The translations under genes and the position numbers were made by a program. Below the pieces are notes generated by a model that was not told where the DNA came from, made no database searches, and saw nothing but the letters and a program-made list of their open reading frames with translations. Of a DNA stretch of 64,000 bases, positions 8,620-16,185 are shown one piece after another; position 1 is the first letter of the stretch; each line of letters starts with the position of its first letter. The DNA is from JAHDCC01 sp964551835 (lineage in GTDB: Bacteria; Actinomycetota; Acidimicrobiia; Acidimicrobiales; SZUA-35), in contig CAZKEM010000094.1 of assembly GCA_964551835.1 (NCBI GenBank), positions 16,043 through 80,042 of the forward strand. The letters are read 5' to 3'.

Positions 8620-9410
8620 GGTTGGGGCTCCAAACCTGCGACGCTTCGATGGCTACGTTGAACCACAGAACCATTGATCTGAGCGACTTCTGGATGTTCG
8701 TCCAGAAAGTCCAGAACCGGCGTCATCTTTAGCTCATTTGACGAGGGGAACTCCTCATAGACCCTCGAGATAACTTCGTAGTCTTCAGCCGAGTCCAAGG
8801 TAAGCCGGTAGTGAGATCCGCGTAAAGCCGCTCCCAGCATCGGAACCCTCTCGATGTGGAACTGCTCCGGGTTGTCGTAAAGATAAGGCAACGCGTGCTC
8901 ACGTTGGAACGGCTCTGTTGCCTGTTCCGAAGCTATAGCCAGAGCCGAAAATTTTGCTATCTCAACCTCGAAACCGAGAGGGCACATCCGGTCGCTTGGG
9001 TGGTTAGCCGAGATGTTCGCTGTGTAGTCCGCCGAGGTTCTAAGATGATGGGCCAATACTAGATCGACGGTTTCGGGGTCAACGACTGGCTTGTCTCCGG
9101 GAATGCGTATCACATGGTCGGCTTCTTTATATTTGGCAGCACCGACGTGCCTGTCTAACACGTCGTCCAGGGAACCTCGAAACAAGTCGATGTCAACCGA
9201 TTGACAGTAGATCTCTATCGGGTCATCAGAAGCAGCCGTTGATGTGGCGACGACGATGTCGTCAAGCCTCGGAGCCATTTGGAGTCTCGAAACGATTTGG
9301 CTCAGAACCGGCTTTCCTCCGAGGGGGAATAGTACTTTCCCTGGAAGTCGTGATGAACCCATTCGGGCCTGAACGACAGCTACGCAACGTTGGCCTACCA
9401 CGCTGTCCAA
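8616..9410 (-). CDS. SpsF-type cytidylyltransferase (sugar nucleotide activation)
   Basis: Nucleotidyltransferase of the SpsF/NeuA superfamily, expected to make a CMP-activated acid sugar. The N-terminus contains VAVVQARMGSSRLPGKVL, the CTP-binding signature, then DDIVVATSTAASDDP and RGSLDDVLDRH, all diagnostic of SpsF. IRIPGDKPVVDPE matches the metal-binding region. It lies in a run with a NeuB-type synthase, an oxidoreductase and an SDR, so it probably activates the nonulosonic acid made by that synthase. The start is TTG at 9410 (16-base overlap) or GTG at 9401, which has a GGGGG 9 bases upstream. Length 264. Confidence 0.85.
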   Translation of the reverse strand: MDSVVGQRCVAVVQARMGSSRLPGKVLFPLGGKPVLSQIVSRLQMAPRLDDIVVATSTAASDDPIEIYCQSVDIDLFRGSLDDVLDRHVGAAKYKEADHVIRIPGDKPVVDPETVDLVLAHHLRTSADYTANISANHPSDRMCPLGFEVEIAKFSALAIASEQATEPFQREHALPYLYDNPEQFHIERVPMLGAALRGSHYRLTLDSAEDYEVISRVYEEFPSSNELKMTPVLDFLDEHPEVAQINGSVVQRSHRSVAGLEPQP

Positions 9411-10180
9411 CCCCCGTCGACCACAAGGTTCGCACCGGTCATATATGCTGATGCTTCGGATGCAAGAAAGACCATCGCTCCCTGGTAGTCGTCCGGTTCA
9501 GCCATTCGGGCGAGGGGAGTTCGGCTCTCATACTCTTGGCGAAACTCGGGGCTTTGCCCCTCGTTCTTTACTCCGCCAGGCGAAAGTGTGTTGACACGCA
9601 CACCCTTCGTCGCCCAATATGTAGCGAGGTACCGTGAGAAGTTTAGAACTGCTGCTTTGGTAGTTGCGTACCCGATTGGGCTATTGATGCCGGAGTCTCC
9701 GTAGATTTGGTGTTGAGCGCTGACCATTCCGTACGTCGACGATGTATTGATGATCGAGCCGCTTCCTCGTTCGGCCAGCACTGTCCCGAAGACCTGACAG
9801 GAAAGGAAAAGGCCTGTGAGATTGACATCGATAGTCGACTGCCAAATTTCGAGGGGATATTTTTCGAATGGAGCGAAAAAGTCGTGTCCGGGACGAAGAT
9901 GGCGTGGGTCGCCTTTGTAATGTGCGTGGTTTGCCAGCACGTCGACTTGGCCATAAGTGTCAAGGACCTTGGCTAACGCATCGCTGACGCTCTCTGGGTT
10001 GAGAATGTCGGTAGGAACCGTAAGGAAGCGTTCGTCCACTCCATCTGTGACAAGGTCGACGACGGCCACTCGTGCACCCGCTTCGTCGTAGGCTTGAGCG
10101 GTTTGACGGCCTATCTGCCCTGCGCCGCCTACGACCACCGCGATTTTGCCTTCGAGCGAAAACCTGTCCATGATAGTCAT
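9395..10180 (-). CDS. Short-chain dehydrogenase/reductase (PtmA-like context)
   Basis: Classical SDR of 261 residues with a Rossmann fold. The cofactor loop reads VVGGAGQIGRQTA (TG replaced by GG), VANHAHYKG sits in the NNAG position, and the catalytic set is visible as INTSSTYG and YATTKAAVLNFSR. The C-terminus MTGANLVVDGGWTAW is typical. The start shares one base with the preceding stop (TGATG). Beside a Gfo/Idh oxidoreductase, NeuB and SpsF it resembles the PtmA/PtmF/NeuB set of legionaminic-acid-type clusters. A role in making the amino-sugar precursor is inferred from that resemblance. Confidence 0.85.
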   Translation of the reverse strand: MTIMDRFSLEGKIAVVVGGAGQIGRQTAQAYDEAGARVAVVDLVTDGVDERFLTVPTDILNPESVSDALAKVLDTYGQVDVLANHAHYKGDPRHLRPGHDFFAPFEKYPLEIWQSTIDVNLTGLFLSCQVFGTVLAERGSGSIINTSSTYGMVSAQHQIYGDSGINSPIGYATTKAAVLNFSRYLATYWATKGVRVNTLSPGGVKNEGQSPEFRQEYESRTPLARMAEPDDYQGAMVFLASEASAYMTGANLVVDGGWTAW

Positions 10181-11193
10181 CAGATGCTCCTGGGAAGTTT
10201 GATCATCGAATTAGTTTCGGCCGACTCCAGAAGGGCTAGCGCTACGCGGGTCGTGCGTTCGCCTTCGGTAAGTGTTACGAGCGGGTCTTTTCTGTCTCTA
10301 ACGGCGTCAGAGAAATCAGCCAACATGCCGATGTAGTCATCTTCGAATGGATATGGCGAAGGGAAATCGCCATCCTCGGTGACGGCGCAATCGGCTGTGA
10401 TCTCTAGGTTCGGTTCCTCGAAGTCCCATACGACACTTCCAAGTTCGCCGATGGCTCGTATTCGTCGTCGGTTCGGTTTCTGAAAAAAGTCGAGGTGGAG
10501 GAGTGTGGTGCATCCGCCTTCGTGGCTTAGAAGGCCGTCCATACATCCTTCGGCATCTAGTTGCAGGCTTTCTAACTTGCGTCGCTGGCCGAGCACTTCT
10601 TCGATTTTTCCGAACAGAAATTCTGCGGTGTTCAGCTCATGTGAACAAGTCAGGGTGACCCCTCCGCCCATATCTCGCCGCGCGGCGTATCCTGTGCGAT
10701 AGTCTTCCCACGGATGCCAATCGGGTAAGTGTGTGCCCCATTCGACGTGGGCTGTTGTGACCTGGCCAATGGCACCGCTGTCTAACACTTCCTTCATTCG
10801 TAGAAGTCGTTTGTCGAAACGCATTTGGTGGGCCACCCCGACGATGGCGTTTTGTTCCCTGGCCAAAGAGTGCAGTTTTGATAGTCCAGCGACACTGTGG
10901 GAGAGAGGCTTCTCGATGAGAACATCGAAACCCTGTTCCAGTGCCCAACGTGTTGTTTCGAGATGTAAGAACGTTGGATTCGCAACGATTACGGCATCTG
11001 GATTCAATGCGGCAACGTCAGCCCGGTCGAAAACGACCGGTATCTGCTTCTCCAGGCGGGGTCGGCCCTCAACAGCTTCTCCTGAGCGTAGAAAAAAGGC
11101 GTCAGAACCAAGGGACAATGCGTTGGCGGCGTGTCGCCGGCCAATAGATCCGTAGCCAACAACACAGAACCGCAAAGGTTCGGCTGAGGTCAT
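10180..11193 (-). CDS. Gfo/Idh/MocA family oxidoreductase
   Basis: NAD(P)-dependent sugar oxidoreductase of 337 residues. The Rossmann domain begins FCVVGYGSIGRRHA; the family's EKP motif is seen as DVLIEKPLSHS, and HQMRFDKRLLRMKE and GGGVTLTCSHELNTAEFLFG match the substrate domain. It is linked to NeuB by an ATGA overlap and to the SDR by TGATG. In nonulosonate clusters such enzymes oxidise or epimerise an aminosugar intermediate (PtmF-like). The exact step cannot be assigned. Confidence 0.88.
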   Translation of the reverse strand: MTSAEPLRFCVVGYGSIGRRHAANALSLGSDAFFLRSGEAVEGRPRLEKQIPVVFDRADVAALNPDAVIVANPTFLHLETTRWALEQGFDVLIEKPLSHSVAGLSKLHSLAREQNAIVGVAHQMRFDKRLLRMKEVLDSGAIGQVTTAHVEWGTHLPDWHPWEDYRTGYAARRDMGGGVTLTCSHELNTAEFLFGKIEEVLGQRRKLESLQLDAEGCMDGLLSHEGGCTTLLHLDFFQKPNRRRIRAIGELGSVVWDFEEPNLEITADCAVTEDGDFPSPYPFEDDYIGMLADFSDAVRDRKDPLVTLTEGERTTRVALALLESAETNSMIKLPRSI

Positions 11194-12248
11194 TCTGTGA
11201 AGTCGTCCAAGGTTAAGAGCGTGTCAGCCTGGACAGAACGGACCGTGGTCTTACCTAGGAGGTCGTAGTACATGGCTGGAGGTAGGCCGGTGCCCGGTCG
11301 CTTGAGTGTAAGATGCTGCTCGGAGAGTATGGTTCCAGGTTCAATGTCTATCGCCGACACGACGCTCCGACGAGCGTTAGACCGCGTCAGCTGTTCACAA
11401 TCGAGCGTCTTCTTAACGCCGTCACCGAGAGATTTCTCAAGTGTCCTAACGTCTTCGACCATGGATTGGAGCTCTTCTTCGTTGAGGGATAGCCAATGGT
11501 CTGCACTGTCTGGGAGGGTCTTGTCGAATGTGTAGTGCTTCTCGATTACTCTTACTCCATATAGAACTGATGCTGCTGGAACGATTGTCCCAAGGGTGTG
11601 GTCGCTCAAGCCCAAGAGTTCGTTGGGGAATTCCTTGGCTATGTGATGAAGGGCCGTAAGGTTGGCATCGGCAGGATCGGTTGGGTAACAGAGTGTGCAG
11701 TGCATGATGCAGATGTCGTCGGTCCCTGCAGCGGTGATTTCGTCCACGGCTGTTCGGATCTCATCGATGGTCGCTGCTCCGGTAGATAGCAGCATTGGGA
11801 GGCCCTTGCTCGCCACGTGGCGAAGAAAGGGAATATTTGTGATGTCGCACGATGCCATCTTGAAGCCTTTCGCTCCGACGCTGACCAGCATGTCGGCTGC
11901 GTCGTTATCGAACGGAGTCGATAGGAACTCGACCTCGTATTTCTCACATAGAGAATAGAGGTCTCGATACTGGTCTTCTTCGAACGAGTCGAGGAGCGAG
12001 TAGGAGTCGAATTGGGAGCCTTCTGAATCGTGTTCGCCATCCCAGTCCCAGAAACGTGGGGCTGATTTAGTAGTGAGATTCTCCGCCTTGTAGGTCTGAA
12101 ACTTGACTATGTCTGCACCAGCTCGGGCGGCTGTCTTTATTAGTTCTTCAGCGTAGTCCATTCGCCCGAGATGGTTAACGCCAGCTTCGGCGATAACCAC
12201 CGTCTTATCGCTGGTGAAATTTACGTTACCTATCGTGAAGTGATACAT
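11190..12248 (-). CDS. neuB: NeuB-family N-acetylneuraminate/nonulosonate synthase
   Basis: PEP-dependent synthase that condenses an N-acyl hexosamine with PEP to form a nine-carbon keto acid. The TIM-barrel part has VIAEAGVNHLGRMDYAEELI, FQTYKAENL, FLSTPFD, MLLSTGAATIDEI and GLSDHTLG, all NeuB signatures. The last 60 residues form the SAF/antifreeze-like domain (RRSVVSAIDIEPGTILSEQH). At 352 residues it is full length. The LegB, LegC, LegG and LegH enzymes are absent here, so sialic versus legionaminic-type product is open. It overlaps the GT2 by 23 to 26 bases and the oxidoreductase by 4. Confidence 0.92.
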   Translation of the reverse strand: MYHFTIGNVNFTSDKTVVIAEAGVNHLGRMDYAEELIKTAARAGADIVKFQTYKAENLTTKSAPRFWDWDGEHDSEGSQFDSYSLLDSFEEDQYRDLYSLCEKYEVEFLSTPFDNDAADMLVSVGAKGFKMASCDITNIPFLRHVASKGLPMLLSTGAATIDEIRTAVDEITAAGTDDICIMHCTLCYPTDPADANLTALHHIAKEFPNELLGLSDHTLGTIVPAASVLYGVRVIEKHYTFDKTLPDSADHWLSLNEEELQSMVEDVRTLEKSLGDGVKKTLDCEQLTRSNARRSVVSAIDIEPGTILSEQHLTLKRPGTGLPPAMYYDLLGKTTVRSVQADTLLTLDDFTE

Positions 12249-12903
12249 ACTTCTTCTCCATTTCTATGATGGCGTCATTTCGGTCGTCCTGAAGTGTCAG
12301 GTTTAGGCCGTGTATGTGATACCTATATAGAGCAATTGGAAGGTGGAAACCCCTACACCCATTCTGGATAAGCCGGCCAATTAAGTCGTAATCCTCGCAC
12401 GTCCGGAGTGTCTCGTCGTAACCTCCAACCTCTTTCAGCGCAGAGGTTCGGAAGAGAACGCCGGCTCCATGTTCGAACAGTTTCTGTTGAGTTGAGAGAG
12501 GGACGCGGGACTGTTTGAAACCTACTTCGTCGACCCGGTAGTGGTCACAGTACACGAAGTCGATGGCAGGGTTCTCGTCGAGAATTTGTGATGTATAGGT
12601 GATGGCAAGTTTGTTCAAGAAGTCGTCGGCGTCGACCCGCATAATGTACTTGCCTTTGGAAGCATTTATCCCGGCGTTGGATGCACCTCCAACGCCCCGG
12701 TTGGTCTCGAGTAGCACTGAAACTACGTCTTGTTCATAGGTTTTGATGATCTGCGTCGAATTGTCGGTCGAAGCGTCATCGACGATTATCACCTCAAAGC
12801 TCCGCCTAAACACGATTTGATCCAGGCATGATCGAACCGCCCGGTCAAGAAATTTGCCGCGGTTGAAGTTGGTGATGATCATTGAAACATCAAGGGTTGT
12901 CAC
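12226..12903 (-). CDS. Glycosyltransferase family 2
   Basis: GT-A inverting glycosyltransferase, about 225 residues. SMIITNFNRGKFLDRAVRSC, VIIVDDASTDNST, ETNRGVGGASNAGI and the metal-binding MRVDADDFL give the family order. RTCEDYDLIGRLIQNG supplies the catalytic-base region. A GTG at 12903 with GGAG 9 bases upstream is preferred over the GTG at 12933, which lacks a clear site. It is the first gene of the long overlapping operon. A 12-codon open frame (12938-12900) ends inside its GTGA start, possibly by chance. Confidence 0.87.
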   Translation of the reverse strand: MTTLDVSMIITNFNRGKFLDRAVRSCLDQIVFRRSFEVIIVDDASTDNSTQIIKTYEQDVVSVLLETNRGVGGASNAGINASKGKYIMRVDADDFLNKLAITYTSQILDENPAIDFVYCDHYRVDEVGFKQSRVPLSTQQKLFEHGAGVLFRTSALKEVGGYDETLRTCEDYDLIGRLIQNGCRGFHLPIALYRYHIHGLNLTLQDDRNDAIIEMEKKYVSLHDR

Positions 12904-12933
12904 GAGATGAAATCTCCGAGATTCGGGTAACAC

Positions 12934-13250
12934 TTCATAGTTAAAACACTGGGTCCATTAGCTCTTGTCGGGCGACCTTTGGAGCAGGAGTTCTTCCACT
13001 ACTAGTACCTCTTGATACGCGAGGCCTTTGCTACGAGACCGCACCTTAGCACAGCGTAAAAACAAAAGTGGGTGAAGCCGCGACATTATTTAGGTCGACC
13101 ATTATTGATACGAATAGCTTGTCTAACAATCGACAATTAAGTTGATGTATGGACAGCTAGGGTAGGTTTGATTCGGTCTAATGAAGTTCTTTCGGTAGCC
13201 CAAATATGTTGAAGTGTCCGTCCAGTGGGTTGTTGGCGAAAGTTCGGTTT
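12934..13250. other. Intergenic region upstream of the nonulosonate operon
   Basis: About 320 AT-richer bases without a supported gene lie between the heparinase-like gene's 3' end and the GT2 start. The promoter of the minus-strand operon should lie here, but no convincing -35/-10 pair was identified by eye. No repeats or RNA motifs were seen. Confidence 0.5.
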
Positions 13251-15104
13251 CTATCCTTGTCCGGTGATCGTCCATCGTCGCGCGTTTGCCGTGAAGTGGG
13301 TGACCTGGTCAACCTTGGGAGAAGGGTGCGGCGAGATCGTTTCAGACCGGTAGGAACAAGTACTCAACGTGTCACCAGCTTCGGTTTGTGAAGATGTTGC
13401 CCACTCCCAGAATGCAACATTTTTAGACAGGTCCTCAATCTCCCACCCGTTAGCGCTTGGAGTTACGGATCGTTCGAACTCCAACTCCTTGCCGTGGGCA
13501 GATACAGAGAAGTGATCGACTGTCGAAATAGATACCTTTGGCCAGTCTCCCCAGAGAAATCGGCCTAGTCGGGTCATTTGTTGTTCGCCGGGGATGTGGG
13601 GCATGTTGTGATGCTGGGTCTCTGACAAATCAGGCTCGCCAGGTTTTGGCTTGTAGCTCCACGTACCTGGGTCGAACACGACCTGCTCGCCGTCGACCCA
13701 CAGCTCGACATGGCCAAAATCGCATTGAGGCGGACGAAACAGTTGATGCTCACCACCACGAATTAGCGCCCGATGTTTGCCATTCACAATGACCGAAAGT
13801 CCGGCATCGGGAAACACCTTCGTCTGCACCCCTTCCGGCTCAGGTTCGTTCGGGAGATACCGCTGAGGCCGACCCCAAAACCAGCAGACGGCTTCGATCG
13901 CCGGTCCGCCCCAATCGTAGGTCGACCCCTCAATCAACTGAGCGGCCATCAGTAATGTCGGACGGACATCCAAATGGCGGGTCGACGTCAACGGCAAAAT
14001 ATGTGCCCCGTCGTTGTTGCCCCAATTACCTGCCGCTCCGTCGCTCTTCTGCGTAATAGCTAAAAGGAACCGGTATGTGCGATCAAGCGCCGACTCCAAC
14101 TCGTCCGGGACGGCTTTGCCGACGGACCGAAACAGCCACATCGCCCAAATGAAGTTCTCCATAAACACTCGGTGGTAGTTCAACGAGTACTGCGATGTGC
14201 CGCCATCAGCAAACACGAGCTTCTCACACGCCTGAACCAGTAACCGTTCACCCAACCTGCGGTATCGGGCGGCCCGCGCCAAGTCGGGGAACAGGAGCCC
14301 GACCGTTATCAGCCCAACGGCTTCGGAAACGATGTGGTTGTTGTCTTGGCTGCGGGCGTACCGCCAATGCGCCGAGATACGTTGCGCCGTCACGTCGGCA
14401 AACTTTGCCAACAGCGTCCTACGTCCGGGTGTCAGGTAGTCGGGGCCAAACGCTTGGACGGCGAACACGGCAGCCATGAGTCGCAGCGCCGACTCTTGGC
14501 CACATGTCCAGTTCACACCATCGTTCGGCTGATTAGCGTCGCACCAGTCTTCGAACAGCTGCCAGAACACGTCGGGAGCTGCCGTTTCGGGGTCGAAAGC
14601 GTGCAGTCTCGCCAGCTTGAATGCCCATCCAAAGCGAGACGGCTCCCAAATAAGTTTGAGATCGGCTTCGGGTAACTCCCGTACCTCCGACCAATGCTGC
14701 CCAATAGGGTACGAGGCCGGGGTGATGGGCTCATGATGCCAAGAATCGATATCGCACATCGTTCCGAACACATCGAATTGGCGGTTCTTCAACTGATCAA
14801 GTGTGCGGCGAAGATCAGCCTCTGCCTCTGGCACTTCGTCTCGGAGAAACTGCCCTGCGTCGCTGTTATATAAGGTCAACCACCGAAACGCCTGTGACGG
14901 TCCGACATCGAGGTTTTGCCAAGTGCTCATGGGGGAACGGCGTTTATAGACACCCAACTTGTGTTCGGTCGTCAAAAACAGTCGAGTCGCAACCCAACGC
15001 CAACCAAGGGTTTCCAAAACCTTGAAGCCAAGGCGGACCTTGCCTAAACGCCCTCTGAACTGCGGCGCTAGAACAGAAGGTTCTTCGTTTGGTGCTGATG
15101 ACAT
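13251..15104 (-). CDS. Heparinase II/III-like (alginate-lyase superfamily) protein
   Basis: Predicted uronate-polysaccharide lyase-like protein of 617 residues: an alpha/alpha toroid followed by a beta-sheet domain. Family segments include RSQDNNHIVSEAVGL near 265-280, GGTSQYSLNYHRVFMENF near 318, GNNDGAHILPLT near 375 and HVELWVDGEQVVFDPGTWSY near 475. An upstream ATG at 15155 exists, but the duplicated 5' remnant at 16135 aligns its ATG with 15104, which decides the start. No signal peptide is evident. Such proteins often accompany WbuB-like GTs in polysaccharide loci; whether it cleaves or only binds is unknown. Confidence 0.83.
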   Translation of the reverse strand: MSSAPNEEPSVLAPQFRGRLGKVRLGFKVLETLGWRWVATRLFLTTEHKLGVYKRRSPMSTWQNLDVGPSQAFRWLTLYNSDAGQFLRDEVPEAEADLRRTLDQLKNRQFDVFGTMCDIDSWHHEPITPASYPIGQHWSEVRELPEADLKLIWEPSRFGWAFKLARLHAFDPETAAPDVFWQLFEDWCDANQPNDGVNWTCGQESALRLMAAVFAVQAFGPDYLTPGRRTLLAKFADVTAQRISAHWRYARSQDNNHIVSEAVGLITVGLLFPDLARAARYRRLGERLLVQACEKLVFADGGTSQYSLNYHRVFMENFIWAMWLFRSVGKAVPDELESALDRTYRFLLAITQKSDGAAGNWGNNDGAHILPLTSTRHLDVRPTLLMAAQLIEGSTYDWGGPAIEAVCWFWGRPQRYLPNEPEPEGVQTKVFPDAGLSVIVNGKHRALIRGGEHQLFRPPQCDFGHVELWVDGEQVVFDPGTWSYKPKPGEPDLSETQHHNMPHIPGEQQMTRLGRFLWGDWPKVSISTVDHFSVSAHGKELEFERSVTPSANGWEIEDLSKNVAFWEWATSSQTEAGDTLSTCSYRSETISPHPSPKVDQVTHFTANARRWTITGQG

Positions 15105-15251
15105 GTCGGCGCGTCTGGACAGTGCGGCGGGTGTGTCCGCTTCGCACGTTAGCACAACCGATTTAGCGGTTCAGTTGAATTCCAACAAACTTCGACCTCA
15201 CCACAGCTGTCGCGGCTGCGGCCTAACGTTGAGCTGCAACTCCAAAGTATG

Positions 15252-15629
15252 CTAAACGGTCTGAAGTTGAAAGCCGTCGTACTCCGAAAACGCTCGATCT
15301 CTTGAGAACAGGGTAAGTTTGTGATTCTGCGCCTGGGCGATGAGCATTCGGTCAAAAGGGTCTCGGTGACGGTTTGGCAACGTACCCGCCGTCCATGAGT
15401 CTTCCCAAGAAATTGGTAACTGTTCGAAACTGTCTTCGCTCAACAGGTCGAACATCTCAGTAGGGAAGCTGAGCTTGCCGATGCGTTCTTTGATCCGCAT
15501 CTCCCAAGTTGAGACAGCACTTACTAAAACCAGGTTCTCGGGGTCGGCTATTTGAGCGATAGTTGTGTCGTCGAGTTCGATGCCCGCATACCACCAAATG
15601 AGGGCATGGGTGTCAAGAAGGATGCGCAT
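15252..15629 (-). CDS. vapC: VapC-type PIN-domain toxin
   Basis: Predicted Mg-dependent RNase toxin of a type II toxin-antitoxin pair, about 125 residues. The PIN acidic residues are visible: LLDTHALIWW (first Asp), SAVSTWEMRIK (Glu), RDPFDRMLIAQA (Asp) and FSRDRAFSEY (last Asp). It overlaps the antitoxin by 17 bases from this ATG, or 23 from a GTG at 15635. The pair sits between the heparinase-like gene and a recombination scar, as expected for a mobile stabilising module. RNA target unknown. Confidence 0.9.
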   Translation of the reverse strand: MRILLDTHALIWWYAGIELDDTTIAQIADPENLVLVSAVSTWEMRIKERIGKLSFPTEMFDLLSEDSFEQLPISWEDSWTAGTLPNRHRDPFDRMLIAQAQNHKLTLFSRDRAFSEYDGFQLQTV

Positions 15630-15876
15630 CGTCACCGGTGGTCTCGGCTAGCCCTTCGAATGAACCCGCAACCCAGTCGGGGGTTTGATCGAAATCGTCA
15701 GCCATCGTGATAAGCCCGGCAAGGCGTCCAGGTTCACGAGGTTTTTGTTCTTCAAGATATGGCACGAGGCGCGCTAGAGGTTTGCCCGACTTTCCCAAAA
15801 TGATGTTCTCACCGTTCGCGGCCCGGTCGATCAGTTTAGAAAGGTGTGTCTTAGCTTCGTAGACGTTGATAACCAT
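15613..15876 (-). CDS. Phd/YefM-family antitoxin
   Basis: Partner of the PIN toxin, 87 residues. The N-terminal DNA-binding part (MVINVYEAKTHLSKLIDRA, GENIILGKSGKPLARLVP) is the classical Phd fold; the acidic, Trp-containing C-terminus (FDQTPDWVAGSFEGL) should wrap the toxin. A GTG at 15897 would add seven residues, but the ATG at 15876 fits the family start and lies just after a promoter that would give a leaderless message. Likely autoregulates through the TTGAC repeats upstream. Confidence 0.9.
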   Translation of the reverse strand: MVINVYEAKTHLSKLIDRAANGENIILGKSGKPLARLVPYLEEQKPREPGRLAGLITMADDFDQTPDWVAGSFEGLAETTGDDAHPS

Positions 15877-15882
15877 ATACTG

Positions 15883-15912
15883 ACTGTACTTGGTCAAGTC
15901 TAGTCAAGTCAA
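15883..15912 (-). promoter_or_regulatory. Promoter/operator of the toxin-antitoxin pair
   Basis: On the minus strand, TTGACT (15912-15907) and TACAGT (15888-15883) are 18 bases apart, and the -10 lies 6 bases before the ATG at 15876, so the transcript would be nearly leaderless. TTGAC occurs three times at 5- and 10-base spacing across the -35 region, a layout suited to cooperative antitoxin binding. Predicted from sequence only. Confidence 0.5.
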
Positions 15913-15939
15913 ACCTGCAAGATCTGGTTGCGAGTTGAG

Positions 15940-16135
15940 CTACAGCTCGTCGAGAAGGGTTTCCAGTTCGTCGACCAACGCCAGGCGCGACCGGTTTCGC
16001 GCATCCACCGTTTACCTGACTCGCCCAACGCCAACCAAGAGTCTCCACAACGTTGAAGCTAAGGCGGACCTTGCCGAGTCGACCTGGAATCGCGTCGGCC
16101 TTCGCGACTGTTTTTTTGTCTGTCTCGGTGGGCAT
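15940..16135 (-). pseudogene. Fusion scar: heparinase-like 5' end joined to GT4 3' end
   Basis: From ATG 16135 the first about 110 bases encode PGRLGKVRLSFNVVETLGWR, nearly the same as the N-terminus of the intact heparinase-like protein (GRLGKVRLGFKVLETLGWRW). Near 16023 this switches to sequence matching the last about 84 bases of the GT4 gene at 16186, ending NRSRLALVDELETLLDEL, but with one base deleted. Upstream flanks also match. It records a tandem GT-heparinase duplication that later collapsed. Not a functional gene. Confidence 0.85.
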
Positions 16136-16185
16136 GTACGTGCGGTGAATCGGGCGGCGGGTGTATCTAGAACGCTAGCTACTTA

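Noticed and set aside
12900..12938. 12-codon leader frame ending in the GT2 GTGA start
   Set aside because: Too short to separate from chance; no run of regulatory codons.
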